Shown: positions 1 to 9,660 of the stretch, one piece after another
How positions within the stretch are numbered: position 1 is the first letter of the stretch
How the letters are laid out: every line of letters starts with the position of its first letter
Assembly (NCBI GenBank): GCA_902529115.1
Contig: CABZVB010000011.1
Coordinates: 1-62,954 of the forward strand
Reading direction: 5' to 3'
DNA length: 62,954 bases
From: an uncultured Balneola sp.
GTDB lineage: Bacteria; Bacteroidota; Rhodothermia; Balneolales; Balneolaceae
Made by a program: the position numbers and the translations under genes
The notes under the pieces: generated by a model
What the model saw: only the letters and a program-made list of their open reading frames with translations
Databases searched by the model: none
What the model was told of the DNA's origin: nothing

Positions 1-72
1 TTGAATATTGTACTAAAGCCAAAAATCCAAGCATTCCTCCAGATATAGTATCCTCTAAATAGATTAACCAAC

Positions 73-1359
73 ATGGCTAATTTTTCCAATCCAACCATAA
101 AAAATCCGTGGTGGTGGATACCAACGCTATATTACACCCAAGGTATACCCTATATCATCGTAGTTACTGTTTCGGTAATTATGTACAAAGACTTAGGTAT
201 TTCTAATGCTAGCTTGGCTTTATTCACAAGCTTACTAGCCCTACCTTGGGCTCTCAAGCCTTTGTGGAGTCCCTTTGTTGATGTTTTCAAAACTAAACGA
301 TGGTGGACCTACATTATGCAATTCATTATCGGAATCAGTTTTATAGGTGCTGCAATGGCCATGCAGACACCCTACTTCTTTGAAATATCATTAATGTTTT
401 TGTTTCTGGTCGCTTTTGCATCATCAACTCATGATATTGCTGCCGATGGTTTTTATATGCTAGCATTAAGTGATGATCGGCAATCCTTTTTTGTAGGCAT
501 AAGGTCTACTTTTTTTCGCTTAGCTATGTGGAGTGGCGAAGGTTTATTTGTCGTTTTAGCAGGTGTTGTGGCAACTCGAACAATGGACTCCGCCTTCGCT
601 TGGACCATAGTCTTAGGAATAGTCGCAGTGATAATGATTCTCATGTTTGGATATCACCAACGAATGCTGCCCTTCCCTATTGAAGATGCTCCTGCAGAAA
701 AAGCGGGGGAATCACCATTACAAGCAGTTTGGAGTACAATAGTAGAATTTTTCAAAAAAGATCAAATTCTACTAGCTATTACCTTCGTATTACTCTACCG
801 TTTTGGTGAGGGGCAATTAGTCAAAATGGCAGCTCCATTTTTAATGGACAGTATAGAAGCAGGTGGTCTTGGACTAAGCGTTATCGACGTTGGTTACATA
901 AACGGAGTAATTGGCTTGTTAGCTCTTACAGCAGGAGGAATTTTAGGGGGGATTGTCATATCTATGCATGGGCTAAAGGCATGGATGTGGCCTATGATAG
1001 GGATAATGAACCTCCCTAACCTTGCCTACTGGTACTTAGCGGCTAATCAACCCGAGAATTTTTGGGTAATTAGTAGTTTAGTGGGTATAGAAAAGTTTGG
1101 TTATGGCTTTGGTTTTGCTGCCTTTTTAATGTTTTTGATTTACATTGCTCGTGGACCTTTTAAGACTGCCCATTATGCATTTGGTACAGCACTCATGGCG
1201 TTTGGCATGAGTATACCTGGTGCTATATCTGGGCTAGTTCAAGAGACAATAGGATATGAATACTTTTTCATATGGGTATTAGTATCTGCTTTGCCTATAG
1301 TAATCATAACCCCATTTTTACGTATAGAAACCGATTTTGGTAAAAAGAAAAATGAGTAA
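73..1359 (+). CDS. ampG: AmpG-like MFS permease, probable muropeptide importer
   Basis: A 428-residue polytopic inner-membrane protein with about 12 hydrophobic segments, the size of the AmpG branch of the major facilitator superfamily. The N-terminal part (PWWW-like region then LYYTQGIPY around residues 12-28) and the conserved stretch STHDIAADGFY near residue 117 are typical of AmpG homologues, which import GlcNAc-anhydroMurNAc peptides by proton symport. The start is an ATG. It opens a rightward run followed by a TolB-like protein and an amidase, and NamZ, NagZ and MurQ lie within 12 kb, which supports a cell-wall recycling role. Substrate is inferred from family and context; a related sugar or peptide MFS carrier is the main alternative. 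Confidence 0.8.
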   Translation: MANFSNPTIKNPWWWIPTLYYTQGIPYIIVVTVSVIMYKDLGISNASLALFTSLLALPWALKPLWSPFVDVFKTKRWWTYIMQFIIGISFIGAAMAMQTPYFFEISLMFLFLVAFASSTHDIAADGFYMLALSDDRQSFFVGIRSTFFRLAMWSGEGLFVVLAGVVATRTMDSAFAWTIVLGIVAVIMILMFGYHQRMLPFPIEDAPAEKAGESPLQAVWSTIVEFFKKDQILLAITFVLLYRFGEGQLVKMAAPFLMDSIEAGGLGLSVIDVGYINGVIGLLALTAGGILGGIVISMHGLKAWMWPMIGIMNLPNLAYWYLAANQPENFWVISSLVGIEKFGYGFGFAAFLMFLIYIARGPFKTAHYAFGTALMAFGMSIPGAISGLVQETIGYEYFFIWVLVSALPIVIITPFLRIETDFGKKKNE

Positions 1360-1410
1360 TACTACTATAATTGAGATGCAACCTTTTTTAGCTTTATAAC
1401 AACCTTCTTT

Positions 1411-2511
1411 ATGCACAAAAATACATACAGAATAACCAATTTATCCAGCGAATTAAAGATCCGCTTGATTGCTACATTTACCTTTCTTTTTGCAGGTCAG
1501 TTAAACCCTGTCTTTGCCCAAGAAAATACTACTGAATCTGTGAATAATGAACAATTACAACTCATTGAGCAGGGAATAAATGCATCTGATTCTAATTCAC
1601 TGTTTAATCCACAACCACCCATTGAGCTTATTCGGGGGGATGAAATTCCATTCATGAATGCTCATTTTTCACCCGATGGGGAGCATATTGCATTTACTGG
1701 GCCGAATTATTTCGGCCTATGGGTTGCTGATTACAGCCAGCAAGACAGTATCTACGTAACTAACATGCGTAAACTTACCAGCGTACAAGCTGGTTTCGGA
1801 TATGATTGGTCCTTAGATGGTGCATGGATTTTATCAACTCATCATATATATCGAGACCGAAAAAAAATGAGTGCTTTACAGCTATATGGTACGAATGAAG
1901 GGACAACTAAACGACTCAATGAATACAGCATGGGATACCAAGGCGATCCAGAATGGATGGGTTATGAGTCAACGGCTATAATTTCTTCCAGAAACGGTTT
2001 AATAAGAGCTGAAACAGGAGTTGAATTGCCTGAACGACTAAAGCCCGCGATCCCAGATGATCGTAACCGGCTTATGATAGTAGATGAAAAACTATACCGC
2101 GTCAGCGAGAGCGATAGTTACATGGAGCCAGTTTCACCATTTGATGATCCAGAAGCAAAAATATTGAATTTAGTTCACTCACCTGATGGCAAATTTGTTG
2201 CTTTTGAACGTTATGGTGAGGGGCTATACCTTATGAATAGCAATGGAGATAATCTCCGTTTTTTAGGTAAAGCTTATCGCCCAAACTGGTCTCCAGATAG
2301 TAGGTATTTAGTAGCGATGGAAACCCAAGATAATGGGTATACATTTACCGCCGCCGAACTTGTTGTCTTTGGAACCGATTCACTTAGTAGAGTTGAAATC
2401 ACTACTAAGACCGATTTGATCACTTTAAATCCTAGTTGGTCGCCTTATGGGGATTCTATTTTATTTAATGATCCAGAAACTGGTCATGTTTACTTATTAC
2501 CTCTTAGATAG
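1411..2511 (+). CDS. Secreted TolB-like beta-propeller (PD40/WD40-like) protein
   Basis: A 366-residue exported protein. Residues 1-36 form a signal peptide ending in VFAQ. The rest contains repeated propeller motifs of the PD40 type: FSPDGEHIAF near residue 88, HSPDGKFVAF near 251, WSPDSRYLV near 294, and WSPYGDSILF near 344. Such repeats form the beta-propeller of TolB and many periplasmic proteins that act as binding platforms rather than enzymes. It follows the AmpG-like gene by 51 bases and precedes an amidase by about 100 bases on the same strand, so a periplasmic role linked to wall turnover is plausible but inferred. The exact function is unknown. Confidence 0.7.
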   Translation: MHKNTYRITNLSSELKIRLIATFTFLFAGQLNPVFAQENTTESVNNEQLQLIEQGINASDSNSLFNPQPPIELIRGDEIPFMNAHFSPDGEHIAFTGPNYFGLWVADYSQQDSIYVTNMRKLTSVQAGFGYDWSLDGAWILSTHHIYRDRKKMSALQLYGTNEGTTKRLNEYSMGYQGDPEWMGYESTAIISSRNGLIRAETGVELPERLKPAIPDDRNRLMIVDEKLYRVSESDSYMEPVSPFDDPEAKILNLVHSPDGKFVAFERYGEGLYLMNSNGDNLRFLGKAYRPNWSPDSRYLVAMETQDNGYTFTAAELVVFGTDSLSRVEITTKTDLITLNPSWSPYGDSILFNDPETGHVYLLPLR

Positions 2512-2609
2512 TTAAGAGAATATCGCATATAACCAAATCAAAAATTGTCATTCTTCATCTAAAAAAATCAATAAAATTCTCGTCCTGTAACGCTTTACTT
2601 ACAATTTTG

Positions 2610-5186
2610 ATGCCTGCACACCCTATTTTCAAGCATATAACAAACAAAAAAACTTTCAACTCTGCGCAGTGGAGCTTAACTATATTAGTGACCCTTATTT
2701 TTTTCTCATCACTTGTATCCACAAAAGCAACCGCTCAAGAAGTGACTGGTCTTTCAGGTTGGTCCCTATTTTTGGACCCAGGTCATAGTAGAAATGAAAA
2801 TCAAGGTCTTTACAATTATTCAGAAGCAGAAAAAGTGCTCCGTATCGGTCTAGCACTCCGTGAAATGCTACTAACTTCTACAGATATTGATACAGTCTAC
2901 ATAAGTCGAGATAATGACCAGGTTTCTGTCAGTCTTTCGCAACGAACAGATCGAGCCAATGCCTTAGCTGCTGATTTTTTTCACTCGATTCATTCCGATG
3001 CTGGACCTGCGTCTGCCAATAGTACGCTGATGCTCCACGGTGGTTGGCGATCGGGAGGTGTTACTGTCGAAAAAAACCCGAAGGGTGGCAAAGAAATGGG
3101 TGATTTAATGATTACCAATTTATCCGCAGCCATGCGAGTTGGAACCCGTGGTAATTACGCAGATCGAAACTTCTATCAAGGGAGTTCGGTTGCCTCCCAC
3201 TCCAGGCAATATCCTTATTTACATGTTAACCGAGAATCCAGTATGGCTTCAGTGCTCAGTGAAGGCGGATTTCATACCAATCCCCGGCAACAGCAGTTAA
3301 ATATGAATGCCGAATATAAGCGACTCGAGGCCCAATCTCACTTTTGGTCTGTGCTAGAGTATATGGGCATAAATCAACGACCAACTGTTGGTATTATAAC
3401 TGGCGTTTTAACAGACGCAGACAATGGGCAAGCAATCAATGGAGCGGCGATACACATCGGTGATAAGAGTTATACCACTGACAGTTTTGAATCCTTATTT
3501 TCTGCTTACTCAAGTCCTGAAGAACAGTTAGCAAATGGTTTTTTCTATTTAGAAAATCTCCCAAATGGCATTCAAGAAATTATTTATGAAGCAGACGGTT
3601 ATTATTCTGACACCTTGGAAATTAATGTGTTAACCGACGACTTTAGCTTTGCAGACAACGAACTAAACTCGAATATTGAACCATATGTGGCTTCTATATC
3701 CTTGGATTCCGGTAGTTCTCTAGATATTGGAGAGCCTTTAGTGCTTGATTTTAGTCGTAATATGAATAAAGCCTCTGTGGAAAATGCATTGACACTCACA
3801 CCTAATGTTGAAAATCTAGCGTACACCTGGTTATCTGGATCAACTCTGAAAATTTCATCAGCTAATTTTGCATTTGTGACTGATTACACTCTTGAAATTA
3901 TGGATAGCGCAACCGATGCTTCGCCTTATGCACATGGATTTGATGGTGACGCAGATGGTGAAGCAGGTGGAACTTTCACTTTTTCCTTCTCTACTTCACC
4001 TGCTGATATTATGGCTCCCATTAGCTCCGATATCTTTCCTAGCTCAGGAGTTGGAATTGATCAATTTCCTATTGCATCTATTCGGTTCAATGAACCATTA
4101 GATACTGCTTCCTTTGATTCTACCACTATGTACTATTTAACAACTGGCCGAAGAGTACCAGGTGCGCTAGCTTATTATCAAGTAGGTTCAGAGAGTGTGC
4201 TTAATTACTTTCCGAGTGAACCATTACTGCCTAACACTTATCATTTACTTAGTATCTCAAAGCATATTAGCGATACTTTAGGTAATGCTTTAGGCAAGGG
4301 GATACTAAAAAGTTTTCCAACGACCAATCAAGGTATTCGAGTTAAAAGTGTCATTGATGCCTTTGATGGTGATTTTTCTCGATGGTGGTTTCCTTCTCAA
4401 AGTGGTAGTACAACAGGATACATTGGAGAGGTTACTACTCGTCTTGCTGAAAACGAGTGGACCAACAAACTCACTGGAAGCCCACAAGCCATGCGTATAC
4501 AATATGGTTGGAATACTAGCGATTCAGAGCATCTTATTCGCGTATATAGAAATTCTAGCTCTCCAAAATTTACCAATAATAATCTCTTACAGGTGTTCAT
4601 TTTTGGTGACGGATCAGGCAACCCATTCCGGTTTATGTTGCGAGATGGAAATAATCAATTAGAGGGCAGCACTTGGATTCCGATTGATTGGATTGGATGG
4701 AAATTAGTCACATGGAATTTAGCAACAGATCCGATTGTAGGATGGGTAAATGGAAATGGTAACCTAAACGGAAACGTGTACATTGACAGTTTTCAGCTTA
4801 GCTACAGCGAAGGGAATACTAGCCAAGGGTTCGTACTCTTTGATGATCTTCGTGTTGTAGAGGTGGCTACAGGTATTTCAAATGAGGACCAAAATGAGGT
4901 TCTGCTTGGTAATGATATGCCTAATGAAATAATATTACAACAAAACTACCCTAACCCATTTAATCCTAGCACTAACATAAGTTTTAGTATACCAGAAGCA
5001 CAAAAAGTGAGTCTTATTCTGTATGATATGTTAGGAAGACAAATTGATGTACTCACACAAGGCTTGCATTCGGCTGGTGAACATAGCTACCGCTTCAATG
5101 CTGCTAAATTAGCAAGTGGTGTGTACGTATATCAACTTCACACCAATTCAGGAGTGTTCAGTAAAAAAATGACTTTGATAAAATAG
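2610..5186 (+). CDS. T9SS-exported N-acetylmuramoyl-L-alanine amidase (Amidase_3), multidomain
   Basis: An 858-residue secreted protein. After a signal peptide (residues 1-43, ending TAQ) comes an Amidase_3 domain (about 50-255) that cleaves the MurNAc-L-Ala bond. Visible zinc ligands are H59 in DPGHS, a Glu in SEAEK (72 or 74) and H128 in HSIHSD; the probable catalytic Glu is E218 in SEGGFHTN. Next are a carboxypeptidase-regulatory-like domain (about 260-340), two SbsA/Big_5-like Ig domains (about 350-570), a probable jelly-roll region (about 590-750) and a C-terminal type A T9SS sorting domain (about 775-858, NYPNPFNPSTNISF, ending KKMTLIK). The start could be the TTG three bases upstream; the ATG at 2610 is preferred. 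Surface exposure or release is inferred. Confidence 0.85.
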   Translation: MPAHPIFKHITNKKTFNSAQWSLTILVTLIFFSSLVSTKATAQEVTGLSGWSLFLDPGHSRNENQGLYNYSEAEKVLRIGLALREMLLTSTDIDTVYISRDNDQVSVSLSQRTDRANALAADFFHSIHSDAGPASANSTLMLHGGWRSGGVTVEKNPKGGKEMGDLMITNLSAAMRVGTRGNYADRNFYQGSSVASHSRQYPYLHVNRESSMASVLSEGGFHTNPRQQQLNMNAEYKRLEAQSHFWSVLEYMGINQRPTVGIITGVLTDADNGQAINGAAIHIGDKSYTTDSFESLFSAYSSPEEQLANGFFYLENLPNGIQEIIYEADGYYSDTLEINVLTDDFSFADNELNSNIEPYVASISLDSGSSLDIGEPLVLDFSRNMNKASVENALTLTPNVENLAYTWLSGSTLKISSANFAFVTDYTLEIMDSATDASPYAHGFDGDADGEAGGTFTFSFSTSPADIMAPISSDIFPSSGVGIDQFPIASIRFNEPLDTASFDSTTMYYLTTGRRVPGALAYYQVGSESVLNYFPSEPLLPNTYHLLSISKHISDTLGNALGKGILKSFPTTNQGIRVKSVIDAFDGDFSRWWFPSQSGSTTGYIGEVTTRLAENEWTNKLTGSPQAMRIQYGWNTSDSEHLIRVYRNSSSPKFTNNNLLQVFIFGDGSGNPFRFMLRDGNNQLEGSTWIPIDWIGWKLVTWNLATDPIVGWVNGNGNLNGNVYIDSFQLSYSEGNTSQGFVLFDDLRVVEVATGISNEDQNEVLLGNDMPNEIILQQNYPNPFNPSTNISFSIPEAQKVSLILYDMLGRQIDVLTQGLHSAGEHSYRFNAAKLASGVYVYQLHTNSGVFSKKMTLIK

Positions 5187-5262
5187 AACTATTAAAGATC
5201 AGTACTTGAGTAGATGTGAAAAACACTAAATAAGCAGGTATTTTTAAAAAAAATAGCTTACT
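5187..5262. terminator. Possible weak bidirectional terminator between convergent amidase genes
   Basis: The short gap between the two convergent amidase genes holds an imperfect AT-rich inverted repeat. TAAGCAGGTATTTTT (5231-5245) faces a region around 5248-5262 whose reverse complement reads AAGTAAGCTATTTTT. It is mostly A-T pairs with central mismatches and has T tracts in both directions. It may stop both transcripts, but stability is low and this is only a suggestion. Confidence 0.3.
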
Positions 5263-7093
5263 TGTAGACTTCAATACTGTCATTCGACCAGTGGGCATAT
5301 TTGGTATAATATTCTTCTAAGCCCTCAACTATTTGTTGAGCAATACGTCTTTGATAATAAGGATCAAGTAGGAATATTTCTTCCACAGGATTTGATAAGA
5401 AAGCTGTTTCCACTAATACGTTTGGAAAATCAGTAGGTGCATTTAGCGTAAAATTAAAACTCCCGGTCAGCCCATAATCATCTAAACCTAATTCTCGCAT
5501 TTTATTGTAAATGATTTCGGCCAATGGTTTATAAGCCATATGCTTATAAAATGCTCCAGTTCCACTCATTTTTCTTGGATCAGTAGCATATCCAATAGAA
5601 TTAGCATGAATACTAACCAACAACTCAGCATGGTTAGCTCGAACTATTTTAGCTCTTTCGCTCATGTATAGATATGAGTCATCAGTTCTTGTCATGACAA
5701 CTTTTGCACCCGCTTCTATTAGTAATTCCTCAAGTTTCTTTGAAATAGCTAATGCCACTTCCTTTTCCATAACCCCAGTAGAACCAAGCGCACCTTTATT
5801 ATGCCCACCATGCCCCGCATCTACAGCAATAATTCGGTTTTTCAAAGGCATTAGAGCTTCCTCAATCACTGGTGGACGTTTAACAACTATACGCATTTGA
5901 CCTCGCCATCCATATTCTACATGGTAACCCCAGTGGCCTTTGTGAGTTAAGTCAATAAATAATCGTAGCCTATTATCAGCAACCTGCACCCAACGAACTT
6001 CATCTATCCCAGATGCTTCGTCTAATAATATCTTCCAATTCGTATTAGAGGTGGCTCCAAAAATATCGACTATAATTATATTAGGATCTGATTCTGTATA
6101 TGTTATGTAAGGTAAGCGCTTTGGTAAGGTTACTGTGATAACGTCGGCACCCTGACTATGCACTGATTTTTCAGAGATTGCTGCTATCCGGATATTCCCA
6201 CTGAGTGACTGGGAAGGTAAATCAAAGGTTTGTTTTAGATCAACAAAGCGTTTGGGTATCCAAGCATGAAAAGAAGGGCTTAATGCAACCTTATACAACC
6301 CATTTTGCTCGCCCACAATAGTAAGCTCTACACCTTGAAAAATCGAACCATACTTGGCCCCTCCTAATCGGTCCGAACCCAAACCAATATTCAGGTAGGC
6401 ATCGGAGGTATTGACCAAACCTATTTTTGGTAAACCCCCAACCTTAATGGTTTCAGAGCTACTAGCTTTAGATCGTTTTAACCACTTACCCTTCAAACTG
6501 AATTCTATAGGACCCTCAAATAGAGGCGTATATGTATCAACCTTATGATAAGCTTCATACATCCCTGGATTAGTTTCATGCATCTCAACGTTTGGATGTT
6601 GCCCAGATATAGAATAACTAAGGCTTTTACCTGGTGTCGCCTGTGCAAATATAGGTATCACATCACTAGGACCGTACCACTTATCGGGATCTATATATTC
6701 CAGAGTAGGGTGAATAAACCATTTTTTAGCGGCCTCTCCAGAATGTAGCTCTACTATTTCCGAACTAAGCTCTTGAGGAGTAGTTGGCTTAATAAGATAC
6801 CGGGTTTGTTTGACTGTATCTCCATCTAATGCAACCATAAACTCAATAGCGGTGATTTGTTCAGTGGGAAAAATCATATCCACAAAGGCACCTGAACTGT
6901 ATACCTGCACCTTTTTTCCATTGATAAACGCCTGAGCATTTGGATCGGTATGAGCTGCTACCCTGTATCGTGAAAATGAATATTCCACCGTATCCTGTTC
7001 TGGTATGACAATCCCCAAGGTGAGTGGATTATACTGAGCCCAAGCAGAATAACTAAGACTAGTACAAAACAAAACAAAAATTATCTTTTTCAT
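5258..7093 (-). CDS. Periplasmic N-acetylmuramoyl-L-alanine amidase with AMIN-like and SH3-like regions
   Basis: A 611-residue exported amidase. A signal peptide (residues 1-19, ending AWAQ) is followed by a region of unknown fold, an SH3-like segment (about 225-290, with GLYKVALS and HAWIPKRFV), an AMIN-like beta domain (about 300-405) and a C-terminal Amidase_3 domain (about 420-600). Expected residues are all visible: zinc His in DAGHGG, Glu in GVMEKEVAL, His in SIHANS and catalytic Glu in LVETAFLSNP. The SH3 and AMIN-like parts probably bind peptidoglycan. It lies 18 bases downstream of namZ on the same strand, so the two are probably co-transcribed and may act on the same glycan strands. 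Confidence 0.88.
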   Translation of the reverse strand: MKKIIFVLFCTSLSYSAWAQYNPLTLGIVIPEQDTVEYSFSRYRVAAHTDPNAQAFINGKKVQVYSSGAFVDMIFPTEQITAIEFMVALDGDTVKQTRYLIKPTTPQELSSEIVELHSGEAAKKWFIHPTLEYIDPDKWYGPSDVIPIFAQATPGKSLSYSISGQHPNVEMHETNPGMYEAYHKVDTYTPLFEGPIEFSLKGKWLKRSKASSSETIKVGGLPKIGLVNTSDAYLNIGLGSDRLGGAKYGSIFQGVELTIVGEQNGLYKVALSPSFHAWIPKRFVDLKQTFDLPSQSLSGNIRIAAISEKSVHSQGADVITVTLPKRLPYITYTESDPNIIIVDIFGATSNTNWKILLDEASGIDEVRWVQVADNRLRLFIDLTHKGHWGYHVEYGWRGQMRIVVKRPPVIEEALMPLKNRIIAVDAGHGGHNKGALGSTGVMEKEVALAISKKLEELLIEAGAKVVMTRTDDSYLYMSERAKIVRANHAELLVSIHANSIGYATDPRKMSGTGAFYKHMAYKPLAEIIYNKMRELGLDDYGLTGSFNFTLNAPTDFPNVLVETAFLSNPVEEIFLLDPYYQRRIAQQIVEGLEEYYTKYAHWSNDSIEVYK

Positions 7094-7111
7094 AATCTTA
7101 GATTATTGTGA

Positions 7112-8401
7112 TTAATTGTTGGCAGGATACAACCAAAAAGGTATGGATTCTTGCTGAAAAGCCTTGGCTTCTTCCCTCCAGTTAACCAACAAAGAATCGA
7201 CTAGGTAGTGAGAAGAAAATTCAGAACGCACAAAATCCGAACCATTAACTTTATCAAACATATTCCAACGGTTTTCTGATAAACTAAAAAAATCTTTATC
7301 GGGATATAATTCATGATGAACTTGCATGAAATAGAATTGCAGTGGTAATAATTCAACCTGATCAATATCATATAAGTGAATCTGTACCCCTCTTAAGGTT
7401 TTTCCTTGGTCACGACCATAGAATGGTTTGAACACTATTGGACGAAAATATACCCCTGGAAGATTTAAAGCATTCATAGCCTCACATAAAGCCTGCTCAT
7501 CAATCCATTCAGCAGCGAAAGTCTGAAAAGGAAGAGTATACCCTACTCCCTCAGAAAAAACACCCAACTCACCCATCACTCCGCTTGCAGCATAATAGTA
7601 TGGTGAATAAGAATGTGGAATATGAGGTGAGGTAGGAACCCATGGAAGGCCCGTTTGTTCGAATGTCATCTCCCGCGTCCAACCTTCCATGCTAATAACT
7701 ATCAATTCTGCCTTCTTTTTTATATCCATCCACCCTTTATGATTAATCATTAGGGCAATTTCAGCAGGAGTGAGCCCATAAACATATGGAATGGGAAATT
7801 TACTCACGAAGGATTCAAACTCTGGATCCACTAAACTACCCTCCACTTTTAAACCACCCAAAGGGTTAGGTCGATCTAACACCATAAATGGTATTTCAAG
7901 ATCAGCTGCGGCTTCCATAGCCAGACCCATTGTACTGATGTATGTATACGATCTTACCCCAATATCCTGAATGTCGTACACCAACACTTCTACCCCTTCC
8001 AACATTTCTGGAGTAGGCTTACGAGTACCACCATATAACGAGAACACCGGCAGGCTAGTTGCCTGATCAACATAACTATCTACCTTATCCCCAGCAGCAT
8101 AATCACCCCGCACGCCATGCTCCGGGCCATATAATGCTACCAAATGCACATTTTTAGCACTATTCAACAAATCAATAGTAGAAACTAGCTCAGAATTTAC
8201 TCCGGTAGCATTAGTAATTAATCCGACACGCATACCCTCAATAGCCTTAAAGTCCTGCTCTACTAAGACATCAATACCTGTTCTTACCGTTTGCTGTGCG
8301 GTGAGTCCCAAAGAAATCAATAAAGTAATTCCCCATGAAAATGCACTAATTCGTGCTAAGGTCCGGTTTTTTTTTATTCGTTTATAAAAGGGAGTAAGCA
8401 T
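7112..8401 (-). CDS. namZ: Exo-beta-N-acetylmuramidase NamZ (DUF1343 family)
   Basis: A 429-residue exported protein of the DUF1343 family, whose Bacillus subtilis member NamZ removes MurNAc from the non-reducing end of peptidoglycan fragments. A signal peptide covers about residues 1-36 (ending LTAQQ). The conserved LITNATGV (61-68) and YGPEHGVRG (91-99) motifs are present; E94 corresponds to the catalytic Glu of the PEHG motif. YDIQDIGVRSYTY and DRPNPLGG further identify the family. Length is normal. It heads a two-gene operon with the amidase and is divergent from nagZ, a pairing also seen in B. subtilis where NamZ, an amidase and NagZ cooperate. Confidence 0.92.
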   Translation of the reverse strand: MLTPFYKRIKKNRTLARISAFSWGITLLISLGLTAQQTVRTGIDVLVEQDFKAIEGMRVGLITNATGVNSELVSTIDLLNSAKNVHLVALYGPEHGVRGDYAAGDKVDSYVDQATSLPVFSLYGGTRKPTPEMLEGVEVLVYDIQDIGVRSYTYISTMGLAMEAAADLEIPFMVLDRPNPLGGLKVEGSLVDPEFESFVSKFPIPYVYGLTPAEIALMINHKGWMDIKKKAELIVISMEGWTREMTFEQTGLPWVPTSPHIPHSYSPYYYAASGVMGELGVFSEGVGYTLPFQTFAAEWIDEQALCEAMNALNLPGVYFRPIVFKPFYGRDQGKTLRGVQIHLYDIDQVELLPLQFYFMQVHHELYPDKDFFSLSENRWNMFDKVNGSDFVRSEFSSHYLVDSLLVNWREEAKAFQQESIPFWLYPANN

Positions 8402-8587
8402 CGATTAATAGATTGGCTTAGAATGTTGTAAATGACTAACATAACACTAAATAAAGTAGGTAAAAAAGAAATGAACTACCTTGATTTATCACTCAAATTC
8501 GCATCTCTTAAAACACCTTTTCCAAAGCTGATGTATAAACAACTTGGAAATTATCAAATTTTGTTGCAACTACTAAAAGTGCTCTAG

Positions 8588-9658
8588 ATGTACTCGAAAA
8601 GAAATAAGAACATATCGAATACTTTATCGTTACGCAGAAAAATTGCTCAACTTTTTTTAATGGGTTTTAAGGGTTCCGATATGAGTAAAAGCGCAGAATT
8701 ATATACTATGATAGAGAAATTCGGACTGGGAGCTGTAATTCTTTTTGATCAAGATATGGTATACCATAAACCTATCCATAACATTTCATCTCCAGTACAA
8801 CTCCAAGAACTCTGTGCATCACTACATGAGGTCAGCAGTCTTCCACTTTGGATAGGTATCGATCAAGAAGGAGGACTGGTCAATCGACTAAAACCTATAT
8901 ATGGCTTTCCGGATACAAAAAGTCATGCCTATTTGGGTAATCAAGATGATATTGAGCTAACATATCAACAAGCCAAAGACATAGGCAGGATACTCCGAGA
9001 AATGCATATTACCATTAATTTTGCACCCGTAGTTGACGTAGCCAAAGAATTTAATTCCTCTATAATAGCTAAACGAGAACGTTCCTTTGGTTCTAGCTCA
9101 GATTTAGTCTACCGACATGCTAAGGCTTACTTAAGAGGCTTACAATCGGAAGGGATTTGGGGTTGCTGCAAGCATTTTCCAGGTCATGGAAGCGCCACAG
9201 GCGATACACATGCAGGTTTTGTAGATGTGACTGATACATGGCAAGAAGATGAGTTATTACCTTATTCAGCCCTTATTAAAGATGGACTATGCTCAATAAT
9301 TATGACCGCCCATGTAATTCACAGAAAATTCGATGCAATGCATCCTGCAACCATATCTAAATATATTATATCCAAATTACTTCGCAAGAAAATGGGCTTC
9401 AATGGTTTAGTGATCACTGATGATATGCAAATGAAAGCAATTTCTGATCACTACGGTATAAAAGAGGCCCTGAAGATGGGACTAAATGCGGGAGTAGATA
9501 TGTTTTGTTTTGGAAATAATCTACTGCCAAACCCAGCCAAATTATCTGATCTAGTATCCACCATTGAACAACTAATTGAGGAGGGACTTATCAACGAAAA
9601 TAGAATTGACTACTCAGTCAGTAGAATTTTGAGAATGAAAAGCCAAAAACCCAACTAA
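8588..9658 (+). CDS. nagZ: Beta-N-acetylglucosaminidase NagZ (GH3)
   Basis: A 356-residue glycoside hydrolase family 3 enzyme without a signal peptide, so probably cytosolic. The substrate-site motif KHFPGHG (195-201) and the following loop with D206 and H208 (GDTHAG) give the NagZ-type Asp-His acid/base dyad. The nucleophile Asp lies in ITDDM (276-280). The IDQEGG motif (91-96) is also conserved. NagZ removes GlcNAc from GlcNAc-anhydroMurNAc or GlcNAc-MurNAc products. It is divergent from namZ across 186 bases, and its stop codon is followed after two bases by the start of a decayed acyltransferase gene, indicating a former operon. Confidence 0.92.
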   Translation: MYSKRNKNISNTLSLRRKIAQLFLMGFKGSDMSKSAELYTMIEKFGLGAVILFDQDMVYHKPIHNISSPVQLQELCASLHEVSSLPLWIGIDQEGGLVNRLKPIYGFPDTKSHAYLGNQDDIELTYQQAKDIGRILREMHITINFAPVVDVAKEFNSSIIAKRERSFGSSSDLVYRHAKAYLRGLQSEGIWGCCKHFPGHGSATGDTHAGFVDVTDTWQEDELLPYSALIKDGLCSIIMTAHVIHRKFDAMHPATISKYIISKLLRKKMGFNGLVITDDMQMKAISDHYGIKEALKMGLNAGVDMFCFGNNLLPNPAKLSDLVSTIEQLIEEGLINENRIDYSVSRILRMKSQKPN

Positions 9659-9660
9659 AT

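Noticed and set aside
1-72. A minus-strand frame reading toward the left edge with a GGAGG near an ATG
   Set aside because: The spacing of GGAGG to the ATG is too short and only about 34 bases remain before the edge, so no gene can be supported.
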